From contig NZ_BDMM01000002.1 of assembly GCF_002157625.1 (NCBI RefSeq), positions 310,001 to 374,000 of the forward strand: a DNA stretch of 64,000 nucleotides, in the 5' to 3' direction. Below are positions 8,366 to 16,298 of the stretch, one piece after another. A program made the position numbers and the translations under genes. This DNA comes from Brevundimonas sp. SH203. GTDB taxonomy: Bacteria > Pseudomonadota > Alphaproteobacteria > Caulobacterales > Caulobacteraceae. The number at the start of each line of letters is the position of its first letter. The first letter of the stretch is position 1. The notes beneath the pieces were generated by a model. The model was given only the letters and a program-made list of their open reading frames with translations. It did not search any database and was not told where the DNA came from.

Positions 8366-8566
8366 CGTCATCCTCGGGCTTGACCCGAGGATCGAGGGTA
8401 TCCATCAACTCTGCATTGATGGACGGGCGACGCCCCCTCATCGCCACCTCTATCCTGGCCAGCAGGAAGCTCGAACTCATCGAACGAGTGAGGCCGAAGT
8501 GGGCGGAATTTGTATCCCATTTGTGCGGCTGGGCGCCCGATCCTCGGGTCAAGCCCGAAGATGACG
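8366..8566. mobile_element. Deletion derivative of the GIY-YIG inverted-repeat element
   Basis: Bounded by 28-bp arms (8366-8393 and 8539-8566) in inverted orientation with one mismatch; the same arm sequence occurs at 47321-47348. The interior is homologous to both ends of the GIY-YIG gene at 47 kb, starting in a shared CAACTCTGCATTGATG segment, but lacks its catalytic middle. Homology continues past the right arm for about 45 bp. Confidence 0.72.
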
Positions 8567-8616
8567 GAGAGGGAAGTGTGGCGGCCTTACTGAAGCGGTT
8601 GGAAACGGACGGGTAG
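8419..8616 (+). pseudogene. GIY-YIG nuclease remnant with in-frame internal deletion
   Basis: The 65-codon frame starts RRPLIATSILAS, matching the N-terminus of the intact nuclease at 47265-47657 (RRPLIATYIEAS). It then jumps to RKLELIER...LCGWAPDPRVKPEDDG, matching that protein's C-terminus (WKLELIER...LCGWTPDPRVKPEDDG). About 68 residues that contain YIG, the catalytic Arg and the catalytic Glu are missing, so nuclease activity is excluded. The frame remains open, which fits a clean recent deletion. Whether it is translated is unknown. Confidence 0.7.
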
Positions 8617-8619
8617 CCC

Positions 8620-10068
8620 TCACCCCGCCTCTTTCAGCTGACCTTCCAGCCCCTGTTCGCGGACCTTGCGATACAGGGTCGAGCGGCCGATGCCGAGGCG
8701 GCGGGCGATCTCGCTCATGTGACCGGCATAGACCTCGATGGCGTGCTGGATCAGGTCGCGTTCGATCTCTTCCAGCGTCCGCAGATGGCCGCGCTCGTCC
8801 AGAATGCGGATCGGCTGCTCGCCGCCGGCGGCCTCGGTCTGGGCGTTGGCCAGCGTCGCGGCGTGAAGCGGGCGGGCGTCCGGCATCGGGGCGGCGACGC
8901 CCGATATGGCCGGGAAATCGTGCGGTTGCAGGAAGGGGGCGTCGGCCAGGACGATGGCGCGGAACACCGCATTCTCCAGCTGGCGCACATTGCCGGGCCA
9001 GTCGAACCCTTGCAGCAGGGCCAGGGTCTCGGGCGCGCAGCCGGCGATCCGCTTGCCTTCCTCGGCGTTGAAGCGGGCGATGAAATGATCGACCAGGGCC
9101 GCAATGTCCTCGCGGCGGTCGCGCAGCGACGGGGCCTCGATGGGGAAGACATTCAGGCGATAGAACAGGTCCTCGCGGAAGGCGCCGTCCCTGACCTGCT
9201 GGGCCGGGTCGCGATTGGTCGCCGAGACGATACGGACGTCGATCTTGACCGGCCGCTTGCCGCCGACCGGATCGATCTCGCCTTCCTGCAGGGCGCGCAG
9301 CAGCTTGACCTGCATGTCCAGCGGCAGTTCGCCGATCTCGTCCAGGAACAGGGTGCCGCCGTCCGCCTCGCGGAACTTGCCCAGCGTCTTGTCGACCGCC
9401 CCGGTGAAGGCGCCCTTCTCGTGCCCGAACAGGATCGATTCGATCAGATTGGCGGGCAGGGCGCCGCAGTTGACGGCCACGAACGGCTTGCCCGCCCGGT
9501 CGCTGGCGCCGTGCAGGGCGCGGGCGATGACCTCCTTGCCGACGCCGCTCTCGCCGGTGATCAGCACGGGGATCGAGGATTTGGCGGCGCGGGCGCCCAG
9601 CGCCTTGACCATCCGCATGGCCGGGCTGTCGCCGACGATGTCGTCGAAACTGGCGCGGCCCTGGGCGCGCTTGGTCAGGCGCCCGACCTCGGCCGTCAGC
9701 CGTTTCATCTGAAGCGCGTTTCGCACCCCGATCAGCAGCCGTTCCGGCCCCACCGGCTTGACGAAGAAGTCCTGGGCTCCGGCCTGCATGGCCTTGACCA
9801 CCATGTCGATGCCGCCGTTGGCGGTCAGCACGATCACCGGCTCGGCGACGCCGGCGCTGCGCAGTTCGGCCAGGCATTCCAGGCCCGACATCTCGGGCAT
9901 CACCATGTCCAGCAGGACCAGGTCGGCCCCGCCGCCGTTGGTCATCCGGTCGATGGCCTCGCCGCCGCCCGTCGCATGGACCACGGCGTATCCGTCGCGT
10001 TCCAGCACGGCCTGGATCAGCCGGCGCTGGGTCGGATCGTCGTCGACGACCAGAATGGTCTTGGCCAT
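8620..10068 (-). CDS. tacA: Sigma-54-dependent response regulator, TacA-like
   Basis: 482-aa NtrC-family activator. Its receiver domain (1-120) has acidic pocket VVDDD (7-11) and phosphoacceptor D54 (LLDMVMPEM). An AAA+ domain follows (about 145-385) with Walker A GESGVGKE, the sigma-54 contact loop GAFTGA and Walker B GTLFLDEIGELP. A C-terminal Fis-type helix-turn-helix (EIARRLGIGRSTLYRKV) completes it. In Caulobacter the TacA protein drives staR and spmX (stalk and cell-pole development) under the ShkA-ShpA phosphorelay. The assignment to TacA rests on receiver similarity and closeness to gapR; another NtrC-type regulator is possible. Confidence 0.8.
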   Translation of the reverse strand: MAKTILVVDDDPTQRRLIQAVLERDGYAVVHATGGGEAIDRMTNGGGADLVLLDMVMPEMSGLECLAELRSAGVAEPVIVLTANGGIDMVVKAMQAGAQDFFVKPVGPERLLIGVRNALQMKRLTAEVGRLTKRAQGRASFDDIVGDSPAMRMVKALGARAAKSSIPVLITGESGVGKEVIARALHGASDRAGKPFVAVNCGALPANLIESILFGHEKGAFTGAVDKTLGKFREADGGTLFLDEIGELPLDMQVKLLRALQEGEIDPVGGKRPVKIDVRIVSATNRDPAQQVRDGAFREDLFYRLNVFPIEAPSLRDRREDIAALVDHFIARFNAEEGKRIAGCAPETLALLQGFDWPGNVRQLENAVFRAIVLADAPFLQPHDFPAISGVAAPMPDARPLHAATLANAQTEAAGGEQPIRILDERGHLRTLEEIERDLIQHAIEVYAGHMSEIARRLGIGRSTLYRKVREQGLEGQLKEAG

Positions 10069-10182
10069 GAAAGCCCCTCTTCCGTCGGCCGCCGCCGTCC
10101 GCGACTGACCCGTTTCGGGACGATTTCTAGGGTCGCGAGGTGAAAAACGGGTGAGGGGGCGTGGTGAGCGGGGCGTTAACCG

Positions 10183-11940
10183 TCAGTTCGACGCCCCGCA
10201 CCGGACCTCGGGCGTCGCCTGCAGCGTCCGGCCGCCCACGGTCAGGTCCGGCAGGGTCGCCGGCGTCGGCGTCGCTCCCTCCGTCAGGCCGGCCTTCAGG
10301 TCTTCGCCGGCCCCGCAGGCGTCCTGATAGCGGGCGATCATCCGCCAGTCCCCGGCGGGCTCCTGAACGAAGGCCAGGATCGCCTGGCCCGCAGCGAGCA
10401 GCAGATGCGGTCGGCCGTCCGCGAACGGCAAGGTCCGCACCACGCAGGGGCTCTCGGCGATGCAGGCGTAAAGCTGATCGACGTGGCGGTCCAACTGCCG
10501 GGTGAAGCTGGCGGGAACGGTCTGGCCCGGCGCGGCGCGAAGACGAACGGCGGCGGCGCGATCGCGAAGCGCCTTCGGCGTATCGCCCGAACGATAGTCG
10601 CGGGCCTTGGCGGCGCGGGCCAGCCGGGCGACCTCGGCGTCGGTCGAGCGCGTCAGTTTCTCCAGCGCGGCGACGCCGACCTTGCCGCTCTCGAACCGCA
10701 GGAAATCATAGTCGAAATCGCCGACGGGGACCGCGCCCCGCTCCAGCCGGGCGACCTGATCCTTCACCGACATCCGCGCCGGATCGGCCAGCGGGCTGAA
10801 CAGGGCCAGGATGACCAGCACCGACAGGACGGCGGAGAGGACATTGGTCCGCTCCAGCGGCCTCATCCACCCGCCCGGTCTGACCGCCGCCAGCAGATAG
10901 CCCGCCCCATAGACGGTTCCGACCAGGGTGCAGGCGGCGGCGATGATGCGATCCGGCGTCAGGCCGTGCTGGCCGATCCGCAGCGCCAGCCCCCAGACGG
11001 CCAGAACGATCAGCGGGGCGATCAGCACCGAGGCGACGCGGACGCCGTATCTCAGCACCCGAGGCGGCAGATTGTCGGCGCGTCCATCCTGATAGGCGGT
11101 GTTGATCAGCACGATCAGGGCGGCGGCGGCCGACAGGACCAGGGCCGTGGCGCTGCGCGTCTCCCACAGGCCGTCCAGTCCGGTGAAGGGCAGGGCGGCC
11201 AGGAAGCCGGCGACCAGAACCGTCATGACCAGCAACAGCCACGACAGCAGCATCAGGGCCACGGTTCGCACGCCCCGGATCAGGCCGTCGCGCACGTCGG
11301 TCAACTGAACCGCCGTGGCGAAGGTCAGGGCCGTCACCGGAATGGCGAACCAGGCTTCGCCGAGCAGCTCCCGCAGGAAGGTCAGGCCGATCATGCCGAA
11401 CAGGGCCGCGCCCAGATGCAGCAGAATCCAGAAGGCGGCGGTGAAGCCCAGCGACAGCACAAGCTGCACCCCGGCCTTCCAGGTCAGGTCGAAATATTCG
11501 GGATAGTCGACGATCCATCGCCGTTCGCGGATCGTCGGCACGATCAGATGATGGGCGATGAACAGGGCGGCCGCGCCGAACGCCAGGACCGAGAAGCTGA
11601 GAAAGGGCGGCTGACGCGAGGGCTCCAGCGCCTGACGCGCCACGTCGTGCGCGCCCAGCAGCGCCAGGACGGCGGCGGCGACTATCGTCCACAGGATCAC
11701 GGCCGCCGGCTTGATCCGTCCCGCCGCAGCCAGCACCGTCACTGGACCATAGCCCGCCGCCAGGGCCAGGGCGCCGAACAGCGCCGGCTGGGTCGCGGGC
11801 CAGGTCCGGCCGTCCGCCGCCAGATACAGCAGGTAGAGCGCCAGACCCTGAACGAGGCCGGTTGCCAGCCGAATCGCGAACAGGCCCGACGCCCCGCCCA
11901 GGCCCGTTCGGCCGGTGTCCTGATGCAGCGTTTCGGTCAT
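10183..11940 (-). CDS. DUF4153-type polytopic membrane protein
   Basis: 585 aa from the ATG at 11940 (MTETLHQDTG); a longer upstream frame adds a non-hydrophobic tail that is unlikely to be native. About the first 410 residues form some twelve hydrophobic segments. The last 170 or so are soluble and include a regularly charged stretch (KDQVARLERG, VARLARAAKARDYR). The pattern fits DUF4153, whose function is not established. It is divergent from the oligopeptidase gene. Confidence 0.75.
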   Translation of the reverse strand: MTETLHQDTGRTGLGGASGLFAIRLATGLVQGLALYLLYLAADGRTWPATQPALFGALALAAGYGPVTVLAAAGRIKPAAVILWTIVAAAVLALLGAHDVARQALEPSRQPPFLSFSVLAFGAAALFIAHHLIVPTIRERRWIVDYPEYFDLTWKAGVQLVLSLGFTAAFWILLHLGAALFGMIGLTFLRELLGEAWFAIPVTALTFATAVQLTDVRDGLIRGVRTVALMLLSWLLLVMTVLVAGFLAALPFTGLDGLWETRSATALVLSAAAALIVLINTAYQDGRADNLPPRVLRYGVRVASVLIAPLIVLAVWGLALRIGQHGLTPDRIIAAACTLVGTVYGAGYLLAAVRPGGWMRPLERTNVLSAVLSVLVILALFSPLADPARMSVKDQVARLERGAVPVGDFDYDFLRFESGKVGVAALEKLTRSTDAEVARLARAAKARDYRSGDTPKALRDRAAAVRLRAAPGQTVPASFTRQLDRHVDQLYACIAESPCVVRTLPFADGRPHLLLAAGQAILAFVQEPAGDWRMIARYQDACGAGEDLKAGLTEGATPTPATLPDLTVGGRTLQATPEVRCGASN

Positions 11941-12036
11941 GTGTCGGCCTCCGAAACGCAGGATTGCACGAGCGACATCGCCAAGAAAGCGCGACGGAAG
12001 GTTGCGGCCGTCCCCCGACATCCCCAGAACAGGGGC

Positions 12037-13830
12037 ATGAACGCGCCCTTCAAGACCCCCAACGCCGAAGCCCCTCTGTGGGACCTGACCGACCTCTACG
12101 CCTCGCGCGACGATGCGCGGGTCGGCGCCGATCTGGACAGGGCGCGGGCATTGGTCGATGCGTTAAACGCCTTGCAGGGGCGGCTGGCGGCCCAGACCGA
12201 TGCGGCGGCGCTCGGCGCCGATCTGGACAAGGCCATCGGCCTGTATGAGCAGGCGTCCGACGTGCTGGGCGCCCTGGGCGCCTACGCCTTCCTGTCGGCC
12301 TCGACCGCGCGCGACGATGCGGCGGCGCAAGGGTTCGAGGCGGACGTGCGCGAGAAGATCACCGCCATCGCCACCCCGACCGTCTGGCTGACGCTGGAGA
12401 TCAACCAGATCGACGACGCGCGGCTGGAGGCGGCCCTGACCGCCCATGCGGGCGCGGCGCGCTGGCGGCCGTGGCTGCGTCGGGTGCGGGCGATGAAGCC
12501 GCACGAACTGTCGGCCGAGCTTGAGACCTTCATCGCCGAACGAGGCCCGATCATGGCCCAATGGCCGCGCCTGTTCGACGAACAGCTGGCGGCCCTGCGC
12601 GCAAAGGCTGGCAACGAGAGCCTGACCCTGGCCGAGGCCTTGAACCGCCTGTCGGACGCCAAGCCCGCGCGTCGAAAGGCCGCCGCCGAGGGTCTGTCGG
12701 AGGCGCTCGCCGCCCGCGCCCCGACCCTGGCCCTGGTGCTGAACACCGTCGCCGCCGACAAGGCGATGGAGGATCGCTGGCGCGGCTTCAAACGGCCCGC
12801 CGACAGCCGCCACCTGGGCAACGAGGTCGACGGCGAGGCCGTGGATGCGATGGCCGAGGCGGTGGCCGCCGCCTATCCGCGCCTGTCGCACCGCTATTAC
12901 GCGCTGAAGGCCAAGGCGATGGGCAAGACTCGTCTGGACCACTGGGACCGCAACGCGCCGATCGAAACCACCACGCCGCGCACCTTCACCTGGAGCCAGG
13001 GGCGCGAGATCGTGCTGGACAGTTTCTCGGACCTGGGCGGCGACTTCGCCGAACGGGCCGGCGGCTTCTTCGACAAGCCGTGGATCGACGGCCGCGCGCG
13101 GGCGGGCAAACAGTCGGGCGCCTACGCCCACCCCGTCACCGCCGACCGCCACCCCTATGTCTTCCTGAACTGGATGGGCGAGCGGCGCGACGTCCTGACC
13201 CTGGCCCACGAACTGGGTCACGGCGTCCACCAGACGCTGGCGGCGGATCAGGGCACGCTTTTAGCCGACACGCCGCTGACCCTGGCCGAGACGGCGTCGA
13301 TCTTCGCCGAGGGCCTGACCTTCGACCGTCTGCTGGCCACGGCGCCCAAGGCCGAGCAGCGCGGTCTGCTGGCCGGCCGGATTGAGGACGGGCTGAACAC
13401 CGTCGTCCGCCAGATCGCCTTCCACCGTTTCGAGACCCGATTCCACGACGAGCGGCTGAAGGGCGAGGTGTCGCAGCCGCGCATCAATCAGCTGTGGCTG
13501 GAGGAGATGGGCGCCTCGCTGGGGCCGGCGGTCAAGCTGAACCCCGGCTACGAACACTGGTGGGCCTATGTCAGCCACTTCGTCCACTCGCCCTTCTACG
13601 TCTATGCCTATGCGTTCGGCGACCTGCTGGTGGCGGCCCTGATGGAGGCGCGGCGCAATGATCCGTCCGGCTTCACGCCGCTGTATCGCCAGTTGTTGGC
13701 CGGGGGCGGATCGCGGACCTATGTCGAGGCGCTGAAACCCTTTGGTCTGGACCCGCGCGACCCGGCCTTCTGGAGCGTGGGCTGCCAGCGTCTGGAGCGG
13801 CTGGTGGATCAGTTCGAGGCCCTGGGCTGA
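12037..13830 (+). CDS. pepF: Oligoendopeptidase F family (M3) metallopeptidase
   Basis: A cytosolic zinc oligopeptidase of 597 aa that degrades short peptides. The zinc motif HELGH is at 391-395 (LAHELGHGVHQ), followed by the expected downstream Glu region (ETASIFAEGLTF). Conserved C-terminal His/Tyr-rich M3 features are present (HFVHSPFYVYAYAFGDLL). The ATG at 12037 is chosen because MNAPFKTP leads directly into the family N-terminus (WDLTDLY); the frame stays open far upstream only as a shadow of the opposite gene. Confidence 0.93.
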   Translation: MNAPFKTPNAEAPLWDLTDLYASRDDARVGADLDRARALVDALNALQGRLAAQTDAAALGADLDKAIGLYEQASDVLGALGAYAFLSASTARDDAAAQGFEADVREKITAIATPTVWLTLEINQIDDARLEAALTAHAGAARWRPWLRRVRAMKPHELSAELETFIAERGPIMAQWPRLFDEQLAALRAKAGNESLTLAEALNRLSDAKPARRKAAAEGLSEALAARAPTLALVLNTVAADKAMEDRWRGFKRPADSRHLGNEVDGEAVDAMAEAVAAAYPRLSHRYYALKAKAMGKTRLDHWDRNAPIETTTPRTFTWSQGREIVLDSFSDLGGDFAERAGGFFDKPWIDGRARAGKQSGAYAHPVTADRHPYVFLNWMGERRDVLTLAHELGHGVHQTLAADQGTLLADTPLTLAETASIFAEGLTFDRLLATAPKAEQRGLLAGRIEDGLNTVVRQIAFHRFETRFHDERLKGEVSQPRINQLWLEEMGASLGPAVKLNPGYEHWWAYVSHFVHSPFYVYAYAFGDLLVAALMEARRNDPSGFTPLYRQLLAGGGSRTYVEALKPFGLDPRDPAFWSVGCQRLERLVDQFEALG

Positions 13831-13909
13831 ACGCCGTCGACCGGCCGGGCTTGAGCCGCGCGACGGCGTCGGTATAGTCGCGCGCAAGGAACGACGAGGG
13901 GAAGACGCC

Positions 13910-14182
13910 ATGGCCGACCACGACCACACCGCCACAGGTCCTGCGGACGCCGACGCACACAGCTATATGCGCGGTCATATGGAGGTGCGCGAGCAGATCT
14001 CGACTTACCGCCTGTTCCTTAACCTGGCCAAGTGGGGCAGCCTGGCCGTCGCCGTGTTGCTGGTCTTCCTGACGCTGTGGTTCCATCCGGGCGGCAGCTT
14101 CATGGTCGCGGCCCTGGGCGCCATCGTTCTGGGCGGCGTGGGCTTCATGGCCCTGAAGTCCAAGCCAGGCGCCGCGCACTGA
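13910..14182 (+). CDS. aa3-type cytochrome c oxidase subunit IV
   Basis: A small inner-membrane subunit of the alphaproteobacterial aa3 oxidase (COX4_pro_2 family). The 90-aa protein has a His/Asp-rich N-terminus, the family signature MEVREQISTYRLFLNLAKWG (23-42) and two membrane segments. The start is the ATG at 13910, behind GAGGGGAAG. As in many relatives it stands apart from the main oxidase operon and immediately precedes the transhydrogenase genes. Confidence 0.88.
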   Translation: MADHDHTATGPADADAHSYMRGHMEVREQISTYRLFLNLAKWGSLAVAVLLVFLTLWFHPGGSFMVAALGAIVLGGVGFMALKSKPGAAH

Positions 14183-14317
14183 TCCAGGCCGTGCGATTTC
14201 CGCCGGTTCAGTGGACGGAAATCGCGGGCCTTCTCCAAGCTTTGGCATAACCGTGCTTTGACGGCTTGCGCCAGAACGGCCTAACCTTCGTTCAACCACA
14301 AGAACGAGGGGATTCGC

Positions 14318-15451
14318 TTGGCTGTCTCTATCGCCGTCACACGGGAGCGCCGCGAAGGCGAGACGCGCTGCGCCGTCACGCCCGAAACGGTGAAAAAGCT
14401 GATCGCCCTGGGCGCGACTGTCACGGTCGAGGCCGGAACGGGCCTGGGCTCGTCCATCGCCGACGCGGACTATGTCGCCGCCGGCGCCGTGGTGAAGCCG
14501 GACACGCGCGCGGTCCTGGACGCGGCCGACATCGTGTTGAAGGTGCGCGGCCCCACGGCCCAGGAGACCAGCGCGCTGAAGCCCGGCGCCGTCGTCATCG
14601 CCATGCTGGACGCCTGGCGCGACAAGGCCTCGGTCGAGGCCCTGGCCGGCGCCAACGCCACAGCCTTCGCCATGGAGTTCGTGCCGCGCATCACCCGCGC
14701 CCAGGTCATGGACGTGCTGTCGTCCCAGGCCAATCTGGCCGGTTATCGCGCGGTGATCGAGGCGGCCTACGCCTATGGCAAGGGCTTCCCGATGATGATG
14801 ACGGCGGCCGGCACCGTCGCCGCGGCAAAGGTCTTCATCATGGGCGTGGGCGTGGCGGGGCTTCAGGCCATCGCCACCGCGCGGCGTCTGGGCGCCGTCG
14901 TCACCGCCACCGACGTCCGCCCCGCCACCAAGGAGCAGGTCGAGAGTCTGGGCGCCAAATTCCTGGCCGTGGAGGACGAGGAGTTCAAGAACGCCCAGAC
15001 CGCCGGCGGCTACGCCAAACCCATGTCGACCGAATATCAGGCCAAACAGGCCGAACTGACCGCCACCCACATCGTCAAACAGGACGTGGTCGTCACCACC
15101 GCCCTGATCCCCGGCCGCGCCGCGCCGATCTTGCTGACCGCCGCCCACGTCGCCTCGATGAAGCCGGGCTCGGTCATCGTCGATCTGGCGGTCGAGGCGG
15201 GCGGCAATGTCGAGGGCTCGAAGCTGAACGAGGTCGTGACCACCCCGAACGGCGTCACCATCGTCGGCTGGTCCAACCTGCCCGGCCGCATCGCCGCCGA
15301 CGCCAGCGCCCTCTACGCCCGCAATCTGACCGCCTTCGTCGGCCTGCTGATTAAGGACGGCGCGTTGGCGGTCGATCTGGAAGACGAAATCCTGAAGGCG
15401 GCCGTTGTGACGCACGGCGGGGCCGTGGTGCATGAAGGGGTGAGGGGATGA
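14318..15451 (+). CDS. pntA: NAD(P) transhydrogenase subunit alpha, part 1
   Basis: The soluble NAD(H)-binding domain (dI) of the proton-translocating transhydrogenase, which uses the proton gradient to reduce NADP+ with NADH. The 377-aa protein starts at a TTG (MAVSIAVTRERREGETR). It shows the alanine-dehydrogenase/PNT N-terminal fold, the Rossmann motif GVGVAGLQAIATARRLGA and the RPATKEQVESLGA loop. The alpha subunit is split, as in Rhodospirillum, so the membrane part is encoded separately at 15687. The stop overlaps the next gene's ATG by four bases. Confidence 0.95.
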   Translation: MAVSIAVTRERREGETRCAVTPETVKKLIALGATVTVEAGTGLGSSIADADYVAAGAVVKPDTRAVLDAADIVLKVRGPTAQETSALKPGAVVIAMLDAWRDKASVEALAGANATAFAMEFVPRITRAQVMDVLSSQANLAGYRAVIEAAYAYGKGFPMMMTAAGTVAAAKVFIMGVGVAGLQAIATARRLGAVVTATDVRPATKEQVESLGAKFLAVEDEEFKNAQTAGGYAKPMSTEYQAKQAELTATHIVKQDVVVTTALIPGRAAPILLTAAHVASMKPGSVIVDLAVEAGGNVEGSKLNEVVTTPNGVTIVGWSNLPGRIAADASALYARNLTAFVGLLIKDGALAVDLEDEILKAAVVTHGGAVVHEGVRG

Positions 15452-15687
15452 TCGGGCCTCGCTTGCGCATTCTTCTGCTTGTCTTGATCGCCGTTTTTGT
15501 AGGCGTCGAGATCGTGCAATCAGCAGTTTGGTTGAAGCACGAGTTGGGGCGGTCCTTCGCGTACGTGGATGGTTTCCGCAGCCCGGTCTGGCTGGGTCCA
15601 GTAGGAAGCCTGTTTCAGGCCTTTGTGCAGGCAGGCCTACTTTTAGCTTTGCTAAGCATAGATCTGCGCCTCCAGAGGAACCCGTGA
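15448..15687 (+). CDS. Small two-helix membrane protein inside the pnt operon
   Basis: A 79-aa protein not recognised as any family. It overlaps the pntA stop by four bases (ATGA) and its own stop shares one base with the ATG of the next pnt gene, so translation is probably coupled. Two hydrophobic segments are seen (about 7-26 and 52-71) with a polar loop between. Its base composition is visibly less GC-rich than its neighbours, with codons such as TTT, GTA and CTA, suggesting a recent arrival or relaxed selection. It may be an assembly factor or accessory subunit, or an insertion; function unknown. Confidence 0.65.
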   Translation: MIGPRLRILLLVLIAVFVGVEIVQSAVWLKHELGRSFAYVDGFRSPVWLGPVGSLFQAFVQAGLLLALLSIDLRLQRNP

Positions 15688-16022
15688 TGGAACACGTCGA
15701 TCCCACCGTTTTCCGCCTGGCCATCTTCGTGCTGGCGATCTTCGTCGGCTATTACGTCGTCTGGAGCGTCACGCCGGCCCTGCACACGCCCCTGATGGCC
15801 GTGACCAACGCGATTTCCAGCGTCATCATCGTCGGCGGCCTGATCGCGGCGGCGGCCGTGTCGGGTGATGCGACCGGCCCCAGCGCCTGGATCGCCAAGG
15901 GCGCGGGCGTCGTCGCCGTCACCCTGGCCAGCGTCAACATCTTCGGCGGCTTCATGGTCACGCGGCGGATGCTGGCCATGTACAAGAAGAAGGAGCGGCC
16001 GGCTCCCAAGGTTTCTTCGTGA
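15687..16022 (+). CDS. pntAB: NAD(P) transhydrogenase subunit alpha, part 2 (membrane)
   Basis: The membrane part (dII, N-terminal piece) of the split alpha subunit. The 111 aa contain three hydrophobic segments and the family signature SVTPALHTPLMAVTNAISS (about 30-48), followed by MVTRRMLAMYKKKE at the cytoplasmic end. It contributes to the proton channel with PntB. It lies in the operon between two small membrane proteins of unknown function. Confidence 0.93.
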   Translation: MEHVDPTVFRLAIFVLAIFVGYYVVWSVTPALHTPLMAVTNAISSVIIVGGLIAAAAVSGDATGPSAWIAKGAGVVAVTLASVNIFGGFMVTRRMLAMYKKKERPAPKVSS

Positions 16023-16285
16023 CCGACGCCGCCCAGATCGCCGTCACCGGATCGTGGATCGCCACCGGCGTCGGGTTCGGCCTGTGGCTGTACGGCTGGT
16101 TCGGGACCAAGGTTCCGATCAAGCGCCAGCGGCTGCACGATTGCGGCATCGCCCTGGTTTTCTCGGCCATTCTGGTTCGCGTGGTGACGCAGGACCGGCC
16201 GCTGGGCGTCTTCGAATGGGCCCTGTTCTTCATCGGTCCTTTGTTCATCGCCGCCGCCCTGTGGCGGCTGGCGCGCACGTCTTAG
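16019..16285 (+). CDS. Second small membrane protein inside the pnt operon
   Basis: An 88-aa protein starting at GTG (16019), overlapping the preceding stop by four bases. Three hydrophobic segments are visible (about 10-27, 43-57 and 64-82) separated by a basic loop (GTKVPIKRQRLHDCG). No family is recognised. Composition is similar to its neighbours, unlike the gene at 15448. Its place just before pntB and the overlapping start suggest a role linked to the transhydrogenase, but this is inference. Confidence 0.7.
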   Translation: MTDAAQIAVTGSWIATGVGFGLWLYGWFGTKVPIKRQRLHDCGIALVFSAILVRVVTQDRPLGVFEWALFFIGPLFIAAALWRLARTS

Positions 16286-16298
16286 GGGGAGGGGCGTG

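Noticed and set aside
5075..8566. CRISPR array made from the CGTCATCCTCGG repeats
   Set aside because: The repeats are inverted pairs at scattered loci, not direct repeats with regular unique spacers, and no cas genes are present.
10405..12036. Long upstream extension of the M3 peptidase frame
   Set aside because: It is the mirror of the DUF4153 gene on the opposite strand, is Gly/Arg/Gln-rich without motifs, and the family N-terminus begins at 12037.
13673..15724. 683-aa frame opposite oxidase subunit IV and pntA
   Set aside because: It covers three recognised genes on the other strand and has His/Arg/Gly-rich composition typical of antisense frames.
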